From Siphonodentalium dalli (taxonomy: Eukaryota > Mollusca > Scaphopoda > Gadilida > Siphonodentaliidae): a DNA stretch of 64,000 nt. Under the pieces are notes generated by a model, which searched no databases, was not told the DNA's origin, and saw only the letters and a list, made by a program, of their open reading frames with translations. How positions within the stretch are numbered: position 1 is the stretch's first letter; every line of letters begins with the position of its first letter. The translations under genes and the position numbers were made by a program. The stretch spans positions 208,619,934 to 208,683,933 of the forward strand of contig CP136063.1 of NCBI GenBank assembly GCA_032622095.1. The letters are read 5' to 3'. Below, piece by piece: positions 10,801-22,800 of the stretch.

Positions 10801-13800
10801 TTCTTTATTTCAGATTAAATTAGTTGATATCCATTACAAAGTTCTCCCTACATTTTCTGGACGAGGGAAGGTATAATAACCCATGCTTAATACTATGGGC
10901 AGAAAAAAATAAAAAATAAAACCCTCGCTCCCGCATAAAATTAAAAACAAAATTGCCTGAGAGTCAAATATCTTTTTTTGTGTGGCCTTTAATATAGATT
11001 TTATTATATATATTAACATGTTTGTAACAAGAAGTGCTACATAAAAGACACTATTTGTTCCAAATTTAATTTTATCTGCAGTTATTTCATACAGTTTCAA
11101 GTTTTAGAGGGACACCAAAATAGTATGTTGTTAATGTTTCAAAAGCAATAATGATATTCTTTGGTATTTATTGGTCCAATTTACATGTAATAATTTGTTT
11201 TCAAGAGATTTCAAACCGAACAAAACAGAAAACGTTATTAAATTCAGATTGATATATGTTGTTGTAACTGAAGATCTGAAAGACTGACTGCATCTTTAAA
11301 ATTAACCCAATATTCCAAATTATCATAAACATGTGGCGAGAAAGGGATTGGATGGTGTCTCTCGCCCCCTCCCAACCCCGACTTTTAACAAAATGTTCAA
11401 CAATTGCAGATTACATGCCCGAAACAAATGTAGTTGTAAATTTTAGACTGATGGTAATAGGTCTCCGATTGTTTTGAGTTTCCAACCAATATCTACTCAA
11501 TAATATCTTGTTTTAGAAGAAGATACATATATTCTCCTTCTTTCAGTCAGTTATTCTGACTGAACAGTCCAGGCCATCTGCAGTTGGATAAGATAAGAAG
11601 GGTGTTGAAGAAATTGCTGTCAGTTGGTTTCCACCCATAGCAGATATTATGTTGGAATTTTTCAATCAGTTGGAAACTTTGAGGTATCAATTGAAAAATT
11701 CCAGCTCAATTCATGGAGAAAATCAAGTACTGGGGACCTCATTCTTCTAAGGCCTCATCTTCTGGGAGAGTATATCTATTGTCTCAAATTAACATTGCTT
11801 TTAGTTACTTTTTCCCTTCTGTTCAGTTTCTATATCCCCTAATTTCCAGAAAATGAAATGCATAATCAAGATGACTAATGGGCGATGATCATCACAACTT
11901 CAACTGGGGATCTTCAATCTGATTCTAGATCTACCATAGCATTTGAGGCCTAATCAGAATGAGGTTCCCAGAGGGTGAATTTGGTGATGCTAGCCAGTCG
12001 TGCAAATGACAGACACACTATTTGCAGGCTTGGAATTTTTTTGTTAAAACATGTGATTTCTGTCATTCCAGAAAGCTGAGTATGCCATTATTATAGAAGA
12101 GGATCTTGACGTCTCACCAGATTTCTTGAGGTATGTTTTCTCACAAGCAGTGTTCACGCTGGGCCAAAAAATCTTTTGGCCAAATTAAAAAAAACTCTGG
12201 CCAAATTAAATCCTTATTTTCTGGTCTCACAATTAATGTATATTTTTGTTTAATTTAGTATCTAACATTCTATATAATTATGTCCATACCTTCCAATACC
12301 GTGTCTGGACTGTTTTAATGCCGTCATTGTTACTTGACAATATACCGCTACCCACAATCTAACATGTACCATTCAGCATTATGACCTACAAAGGATTCAT
12401 TATCTAATTCGTGTTAATCCTCTTTACTGTTTTATTACATTGTTTGATAGTGCACTGCCATGAGTGATTTTTGTTACCCATTAAGCTGTATCACCTAATC
12501 AATTAGCAGATGATCATACTATAAATTTTATTCTCATGTCGCTCCCATTAAATCAATTTGGGTTTTTTAATTAGATTTCCGGTTTTGACCTGCACTAATG
12601 CCCTAAATAATCGACTCCTTAACCACAGCAGATTTATGGGTAACTTTTCAGGATTTAGTCGGAAATATGGCTTGTTGCCATACATCGGAAAGCTCTCAGC
12701 CTCTCAGTGAAAAGTTACCCATAATTCTGCTGTGGTTAAGGAGTCGATTATTTAGGGCATTACTGTATGACAGTGTTATTAGATCACTTTGCAAATTTGT
12801 TGCATGCTCTTCCTATTTGAATATTACATAGGCCTGCATTATTTAATCTGATCGACTTTTGTGTTTGCAGTTGTTTAATTGCAGTCTGTGGGAATTATAG
12901 TAATAACATGATGCTGTTGGGCATTGCAGTTTCCTGGGCTTAAAATCTGACAGACAATCATGATTCTTAGTTTGATTCTCATAAAAGCAGCTGATTCTCG
13001 CAAAATGTTATGGAATTTAAGCCTGGTTTTATCAGTGGCCTTCCAGAAAAGATTAATTGGGTTGTTAACTCTTTCTGTCAGGCTGCTAATAAACCATACT
13101 GACCGCCAGACTGACAATAATCTTGTGATTATAAATTTCACTTTAATTTTCAGTTATTTTAGTCAGACAAGGATTCTCTTAGAAGATGAGAGTATTTACT
13201 GTGTCTCAGCATGGAACGACCAGGTAAGTGCTTTGTGTGGAGATATCAGTCATGATGTCTCTCAGCATGGAACGACCAGGTAAGTGCTTTGTGTGGAGAT
13301 ATCAGTCATGATAACAGCGGCACATAGGCGACCATTAACCCTTTCATGACTGAAGCGGTTCTGGTGCAGCATTAAAGATCATGTGTCAGTGCATTCTCTT
13401 ATATATGCGAGCCTCAGATATATAAGAGAATGCACTGGCTTACAAGGTCAAGGTAGATATTGTTAGACCAATGAATTGTCTTATATATGCGAGGCTCCAT
13501 ATGGGAGACTCGCATATATAAGAGAATGCATTGGCACAGGGTTTCGCAAAATTTTAGGAAGTTTCAGTCATGGAAAGGTTAATATATATAAATACTTTTG
13601 TTCTCGTACCATCATGTTATAACAAACTCTTGCAATATCATTAACCAATTCTCACTACTGCATCGTTCTATGTTTAGCAATAGGGAAGTCGGTAGCCGAG
13701 ACGTAGCGCACTGGTCTCTCATGCTAGCGGACCGGGGATCGCAACCTGGTCAGTGTATTCTGAATAAAATCAGAACTCTGTCAGATACTAAGTTTGTCAG

Positions 13801-16800
13801 GCTGAAAAGTCTCATTCGAGATCACTGAATAAAGATCCGAATGCAAAAATGCCGACTTCCCCCATTACAACATTTGTTCAGGTATGTTGTTGTGGTGCAG
13901 TATGCTGTCCGATCAGGTGTGGACATTAATGGCTGACCCGTGTACACGCCTCGGTGTGTGCACGTTAAAGAACGCTACTGGAGTCACCACAGGGTTATAA
14001 AGTTACTCGACCATGGTAGCACCTGGACTGGCTCATAATTGTCAGTAAATGACAGCGAGCTGTAATATGAAGAAGAAGGAGCACACACAAGACTGCAGCC
14101 GTGGTATACTAACATTCAGATTGATATTATTTCATTTAAGTGAAAAAACTTGCAATTTAGGTATACATCTATTCAAGAGCTTTTCCATTACAGTTGACTT
14201 CATCGAGCATGTTGTCAACGTAATCGGTCCATATTTTCAATGACAAGACAGATTTTTAACCTTCTATATTTTGCTGTATTTCACAAATTTTAAACCACTG
14301 CGTGTGCAATTAATAAATATCTTTGTTTGCAGGGCTATAACCATTCCAGTAAGGACCCTGCTCTGTTATATAGAATAGAAACCATGCCAGGGCTTGGCTG
14401 GATGCTCAAGAAAAAATTGTATAAAGATGAACTCGAATCTCAGTGGCCCACCCCAGAAAAGGTAAGCCAGTAGATAATATATGTGTCGTTTGTGTGGAAA
14501 TTTTCTTGTAAAAATATGCGATTTACTGGTAAGCTCTTTCTATCAGTAACACTATGACTGAATATCTGACCATTTGTTTATTTTGGCAGCCTAGAAAACA
14601 TGCACACCAAGAATTAGCATTTAACTACCGACAACAGGATTTGGAACCAAACCACATTAAAGTGATTAGGCCAAATAAAAAATATTGTTTGAGTCTCTGA
14701 CACCGCCGCATTGAAATAAATGTCCCACATTGGATGTTTTATTTCAATATCTGATATATGACCATTGTTTGTTTGTTTTGTTTTTTGTTTTTTTTTTGGG
14801 TATGTTTTTACCAACATGTCCATATGTATTGAGCATTAATTGCAAAATACATGAACACTTAACATACAATTGTGAATAGTCAGGGGCATTAGAATATTAT
14901 AGGTAATCCCTATGCCATATACCAGTAGCACAATGTATTTTTTATATCAGATTAAATTAGTGTGTATATGCATAACAAAGTTCCCTCTACATTTTCTGAC
15001 TTACTAGACAAGGGAAGCTATCATACTCCATGCTTACTATGTGCAAAAGAAAAATAAAAAAATAATAATACTCCCTCACTGATTTATGCATGCTTATGAT
15101 GTGCATGAAAAAAACTAAAAAAGTTCTCCCTCGTTGATTTAGAAAAAAAATTGTCTGAGACTCAAATAATATTTTTTTGGCTTTACAGAGTGTGATTATT
15201 GTCTATTATAGCAATGGGACTGGGACATGTGGATGAGGGCGGAGTATGTGAGGAAGGGCCGTGAGTGCATCATTCCAGACATATCAAGGACATACCACTT
15301 CGGGTCCAAAGGGTTAAACATGAACCCATACTTTCAGGAAATCTATTTCAAAAAGCATTCACTCAACACAAAGCCAGCTGTGATACTAAAAGACATCAAC
15401 AGGTGGGTGTATCTCTTCATTAGGACTGCCACGATGTCAATTCCAACTATTATAGTTCAACTATTAGGCTACATAAATTTAATACCAAGGCCATAACAAA
15501 TTTTAATATTTATTTCTCAGGTACCACCGCATTGAAATAAATGGCCCACATTGGATGTTTTATTTCGATTTTTTATTATGACAAAAAAGTTTTGGTATTA
15601 AGAAAACAAAATTTTGAAGATAAGATTTTTTTTTTTGGAAGAGTGACTATCATGTATATGCACAGCGACATGGAATATGAAGTAGATGACTACGTTGAAG
15701 AAATGATTAGCGGATCCTCATAGTCTGGTATACTAATGGTAACTCCAAAACAAATGCAAGGCACTGGATGAAATTTATTTATAATGGAGAGGTGTCCATT
15801 GATAGACAACAATAACGACTGTGCATAGTCAGGGCATTTTCGCATTGTAGGTAATCCCTGTGTCATATACTGGCAATACAATGTAATTTTTATATCAGAT
15901 TACATGAGTGTATATGCATAAAAAAGTTCCCTCTATATGTTCTTACTATTACTGGACAATGGAAGCTATCATACCACATGCTCACTATGTGCAAAAATAA
16001 AAAATAAAAATACTCCCTCACCGATTTTTTTAAAAATAGTCTGAGAAACAATTAACCCTTTACCCAACAAACCGGCCAAAACCGGCCAAATAAAGCTTCA
16101 ACAGCCTAAAATATCTTCGGTCTGTCTCAATAGAACCATACAAATATGGATATCATTGGAACTGGCTCCTTGACCACATTGTGATAGTTACAGTTAGCCC
16201 TGTGCCAATGCATTCTCTTATATATGCGAGTCGACCATAGGTCGCCTCGCATATATAAGAGAATGCATTGGCCTAAAAAAAATCTTTTTTTACCATTTTT
16301 TCTTACATTCTTTAACAATTTTATAATTTTTAATGTGTTACCAATGCATTCTCTTATATATGCGAGGCGACCTATGGTCGACTCGCATATATAAGAGAAT
16401 GCATTGGCACAGGGCCCTTCTGTTGGGTAAAGGGTTAATTAATTTTTGATGGCCTAATCAACATATTCTACTGTTTAGTGTCTAATCCCAACAACTTATC
16501 CATTTATGGATGGATTTTGGTTATTTTTGTATGTGTGTTTATCACCATATGTGACTAGCGCTGAAACCAATATTTGATTGTAAATTGCATTATTTGAATA
16601 TCCAAATCGTATTCTAATATTTGTTCACTGTAAAGTGAGTAGTAGTCACATATAAAAAGTGTTTTCCGATCAGAGCATGTCGTTCTAAGTGCAATTATAG
16701 CATCCGGAATGTAACAAGCATGCAGTCTTATTCACAAGTCACATTTCTCTCACATGCATCTACAGCAAGCATGCTTTCACATTGTGTTCCGCACGCATGC

Positions 16801-19800
16801 TTAAGATATAACCATGAATTATTTGTGTCGTCGCACTGTTCACATGACCATTATATAACTGGACCAGAACAGCCTCATCTAATTGTTAATACTTTGTTCG
16901 ATTCCATCGAATGAGATGTAATTTTTTCTTTTTTTCACTCACAAAAACATGAAATTGTCTTGTCAGCCACTATTTGTTTCAGCACTTCTGCACACTGCAA
17001 ATCGGGCCCACCCCAAATTTTGTTCGCTGGTAGCACGTTAACTTAAACAAACGTCAACCGATTCCATATTCATATTCAGTATATCATATGGATCTTTCAA
17101 AATATCTAATGAGGCATTATTAGAGTTAACCCCCATTATACAGAAAACTGTATTATAGTTATATTATTTATTGTTATATTTTCTTTTCTTCTACTATAAA
17201 TATTATTTCTGACATGGAGATTTTGTTATCGAATAAAATCTTGAATCTTGTATCTTGAATCTTCTACAGAGCTTGTGTTTGTATATTGCTTTATCTACCA
17301 TTTCCTACGAAATTCCCTGATTCAATTGGCGATAACGAATTGGCGATAAAACCATCTGTATCGTTACTGCAGTTGCGATACGAGGCGCTCGTGACGTCGT
17401 CGACTGGTTCAAAATCATGAATGAAATGACGTCACATCAATCGCGTGAAAAATCAAAACGACATTCCAACGTATATTCTTGCGTACTATAAACAAATAGT
17501 TCCAAGGTTTTAACATGATTTGATTGCCTACCATCATGGGTATTATGGTATAACATATCACAAAGTAACTAATATGTCTGTTCAGTATTTATTAAAAACT
17601 ATATAAAACATGCAAGTGTAAGAGATTGTGTCAATTGAATACATTTTCCGTTAGGCATATTCGCGTGAACTTGCAGGTTATGAGAATTTAGCAAAGCGAG
17701 CTAATTGCGTGACGCAGCTACCTTTGCAGGTTGGGAGAATTTACTCAAGAAAGCTATTCTTCAGACACAAATGACAGTTTTGTCATTTAAGAAACTCCTA
17801 AAAATGTAATTTGTGCGGTGGATTCTGTCACACCAATGGTATATAAATGTGTTATATACACAGTGTGTTTGTAACGATTCATGTATCGCGACTCGGCTAG
17901 TTTTCGTGGTCATATAGCGACTCGGCGACCAAGGTCGCCTTGTCGCTATATGGCCACGAAAACTAGCCTCGTCGCGATACATGAATCGATACAAACACAT
18001 TGTGTATATAACACATATTTACCTCTGACTTTTAAATAAAATTCTATTTGGAAATATTCAGATAATAAGTTCATCAGACGGGCTGTAGACAATGGGTTGT
18101 TTGTTGTCCCCCGACATTCCGTCGGAGGACTATAGTAATGACCCTCGTTCGTCTGTCCATGTGTGTGTCCATCCGTCCATCCGGAATGTTGTCCCAGCCT
18201 GTATTCTATCATTTTCTGGTCAATTTGTTTTAAATTTGGCACATATATCAACCATCATGGGTGGAGTTATTGCCCTGTTTCGAAATAGAATCTTGGGACG
18301 CATATTTTGTCTGAGTCTGTATTCCGTCATTTTCCAGTAATTTTTTTATCAAATTGGCACAGATGTTAACCAGCATGGGATCCTGCGTACATGCTTCATC
18401 TGTCCCCTCTAATTTACTTCTTCCTTCTTTGCCCATGCCTAACTCAGACTCTTTTATATATCTCCAATTCTCAGAAAACCATATTTTCCAATCCTTCCAG
18501 TCTGAACTTATTGGGGACGGGCATATGTTCAGATAACAGGTTCCACAAATCACCTATGGTCGTTTGTTGAACTTATATATCTGAACATTTCCTACCAATG
18601 AATATGCATCATTTTGCTCTTGTGTTATCTTTTTGCATGTCTGTTGTCTGCTTTTATTACCCGATCACCCCTCCAAATGAATAATGGACTGTTTTAATGT
18701 ATACAATGTACTTTTATAACTGAATGGGATAATCCATTCAGTATAGAAAGAGTTATATCTGTATAAAATCTCTCTGGGCTGAGGTAAAAACTTATACTTA
18801 CAATTTTTGTTTCCGATCTAGGCTGAAAAAAGATGCATATGAAGAGATGATAAAAGATATTATGAGATCTGCTGTATTTATTAATAGCTCTGTTGATCCG
18901 TGTGGTGTTAATACTGTGCCACAAAATAAGGTGAGTACCAGTTAACGCTTTTCATGATGGGAGCTGTGCTGGTCCAGCATTAAAGATCCTGAAATGAATG
19001 TTTGGGAGGGCTAGCCCCGGGATGGTCGATAGGCCCTTTCCTTAAAGATTAAAGATTCTGTGCTTGTGCATTCTCATATATGTGAGTGTCCCATAGGGAG
19101 CCTCGAATATATAAGAGACTGCACTTGCTTACAAGGTCAAGGTAAAGATTGTTAGGGAGACCCGCTTATATAAGAGAATGTACTGGCACAGGGTTTTCAC
19201 AAATTTCAGGAAGCTCCAGTCACGGAAGGGTAATATACATGAGAAGTCTCAATTTATCAGCAGAATTAGGCCAAAAAAGATCTTTGTCATACAAACCCGG
19301 TCAAACCTATTTCAAACTACTGAGTCTATATTCTTTGTTGTTGAGATCTGAAATAAAGAAAATAATTTAGAAGTAGGAATAAACGCATCCTTTGTAATGG
19401 GATATGCGTATATGCTTACATTTATGTTTATTATATTTCCATACTTGATTCTGCCCACTAAGTTCCTCTGAGTTATACAATCAAGCCTTGAAATAGTGTG
19501 TCTGTTATTTGCAGAACGAGGTCCACAGAGGGTGAATTTAGTGACGCTATCCCACACAGCAGGCTAGCATCACCAAACTCACCCTCATTCTGCTTAAGCC
19601 TGAACTGCTATGGGAGGCCTATTAGTCACAAAACTGCAAAACAGAGTTTAGTCCCATCGTGATGTTCACCCATTAGTCACCTTGATTATCCATGTTATCT
19701 TCTGCAAATTAAAGGCACGGACGGCGTTCGTTGCAGAAATATTCATATTTGTTCAAATCACCATCAACAGAAGGAATATTACAATATGTATAGTTTTGTT

Positions 19801-22800
19801 CATATGCCAAACATAATCAGTGCGCGTAAATAGGATATTGTCGTCAAGACGTACGATGGTGTACGTAAACAAGAGCCTGCTCCTGTTACAGAAGTTGTGC
19901 TCTGTTTACATAACACAGCGCAATTATATTGGTAATCACACACAAATGATATAAACGCTCTTAATTATTTCCATATCAGGAAAACAGTAACAAATAACGC
20001 TCTTTATGTTTACCATATCCGGATCTAAACAAAAGCCAGGAAATGTAACGTTTTTTGTTTTTGTTTACATAACAAAGCAAACAAAATTGACAATAACATA
20101 CTGTTTATGCCATATTTCTGATTGTTGTAAGAACAAAGTCTGTCTATATTTTACTATTCTTTCTGTTTATGGCGGTTTTTGACGGAGGTGAATATTTTAA
20201 CAGCATACCCACCGCCAAGGCCGCCCGTATCTTTAAGGGATATAGAAACTTCCCAGAAGGGAAAAAGTAACTAAACACAATGTTAATTTGAGACTATAGA
20301 TACTTCCCAGAAGATGAGGCCTAAGCAGAATGAGGTCCCCAGAGGGTGAATTTCGTGATGCTAGCCCACTGCAGGATAGCATCACTAAATTCACTCTCTG
20401 GGGACCTCATTCTGCAAATGACAGACAAACTTTTTGCAGGCGTTTATACAATATGGATGCAACTAACCTCCACCATAACCACTCCGGCGACATGATGTTC
20501 ATGAATTTATAATCAAACACCCTCTACATCCACACAATTAGTGCCTATAAGAATCAGTACAAATCATCATATGGTTTATCAAGCAATAACTGCAGCCCAG
20601 GGTCCGCGCTGGACCTAAATTAACTTTTGCCAAATAATTTGCCAAATAAAAATATTTTTTGCCAAATCCGTTTAGAATTTGCCAAATATTATCACTGATA
20701 GTATCATTTTCTGCAACCTTGATTGAGTCTTATGTTTCGACACTCGCGGTTTGATATTGATAGAAAAGCAATTAGTTAATTATTATACTCTCATCTCTAT
20801 TGTGGTTTATCATACCACAATAAACCAATCACCGAACAATACAATGGTAGAAGCGTTGCTTCATCAGAAGGGAACATCACAAGAGGATTAGCTATGTAAA
20901 TACCACCATACACTAAATACGGGTAATCCCTCCACCCATCGATACTAATGCTATCAGATTAACTGCATCTTAACCCTTAAGGGCCTGGAGATATAGCAAT
21001 ATAATGACTATTCTAGGGTGGTATTAGTATAGCTCACACAACACAACAAAGGATTAAGGTACAGTGAAGTAACATATGTCAATCTCAAGGTAAATGAAAG
21101 TTCTATAAATTGTGACATGTCGCACCTGAGCTAACATTGTTGTCACCTGTCAAATTTACCTGTAATCAACAGGCAAAATATTGAAAAACTAATAAATTTA
21201 TGTACTGAATTGAATTTCTGTCTTGTGTTTGAATATTTTCAGCATATTTGATATATAAGATCAAATATAACCTTTGTTGGTCAATTTCCACAACTTTGGA
21301 TGGATGAAAACAATTATCTCAGTCTCAGGTAAAAGACTAACAACCGATGGTTATAAGACAAAATATTCACAGATTCGGAGTTTTACCTGTTGTAATAAAA
21401 TCATTATTATTGTTACTTTGTGTCCCTGTATATTGTCCTGAAATGTTGTGTGGGCCAATATATCTGGATGGGGGTGTCAACCTTTGACCCAGGGCTTCAT
21501 CTGTCAATCAGCTGACAGTTACCTGTGAACAGGTAACTGAAAGCAATGAAATTTGCAAACTGTTATTTCATAACATAAAATTTATATTGAATGTCTCAAA
21601 ATAACATGTTTTCATATACATTTATAGATGTAATGTCTTTCACATACTAATAATGTCTCAATTTGTGAGAAACTGTACCAATTACAGATGAGTTAATCCA
21701 TAAATGTCCATTTCCTGGATATAGGTGTGTCCTCCTCAACTTGTGATGAAAACAAATTTGTTTGGTAAACAATCAAGTCTAAAACTTCATCAGTCAGAAA
21801 AAGTTCCAAGAACTCAATTTCTGTTGAATTCTCATCCAAAGAAAGCTGAGGACCGGTATTTTTCCTGTCAAATCAGGGGGGGGTCGGAAAAAATTTCCAG
21901 GCACGTATGATGGGGTGGGTGGGTGTCTCTTGGGTCCAAAAAACAGTTTTTTCCATATGCCAATTTTTTTTTCCATTCCTGCTATTGAGTCTTATTTTGA
22001 TGTGTTTTGAACAGAAACAGGTCATATATAGTTAATACTAATGCTATACTACATATAGAGGTTATCAGAAGTTGGATCAGTTGCACAATGGCCAACAATA
22101 ACCCAAATTCAACTTGATAGAACTAGACACTGCGCTATTGGGAAAATAAAATTTAATCAGGATACCATCTACTGATACAACAAAATAAGAATAACTATGC
22201 AGAACTCAGCTGAAAATAAGCAATAAAATGAAAGCACACTTGACCATATGTGACTTGGAAATAAAGATATAATAAATAATGGAATAAAATAGACTTTTGA
22301 CATCGTAAAACAAAATCTTAACAAATAAATTGAAGGCCAGCCGGGCCAGCTTGAACAATTTCACATTGTTTTCCATGTTAATGTGGATCAGCTTGTAATG
22401 TTAATCAGAGTAACGAAGATTTTATCGTCACTGATATCGTGAGCAAAAAAGAAGTAAAATTGGGCTATCCATCCATATTATTCCCAAGCCTATTACTTCA
22501 GGCAGTGGCTACCAGCCTGCCATTACATGCTATAACATGTTTCCTCAGTTCTGGTTTCTGAGATGCCCCAAGAAGAGTCACGCATGTATATCATGGTTAT
22601 GTTTGGTATTAGCATTATTCTTCAAACTGGGATGAACTGGGATGAACAGTTGTATTTCCACATGTTTTGATAAACAATTTGATTCCAGCAATACAGTAAT
22701 GCCCTAATTAAACGACTCCATAACCACAGCAGAATAATGGGTAATTTTCAGGATTTAGTCGGAAATTAAAATTAAATTACCCATTATTCTGCTGTGGTTA

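Noticed and set aside
13598-13828. 76-codon frame at the SINE
   Set aside because: It covers the tRNA-like head of the SINE and has no protein resemblance.
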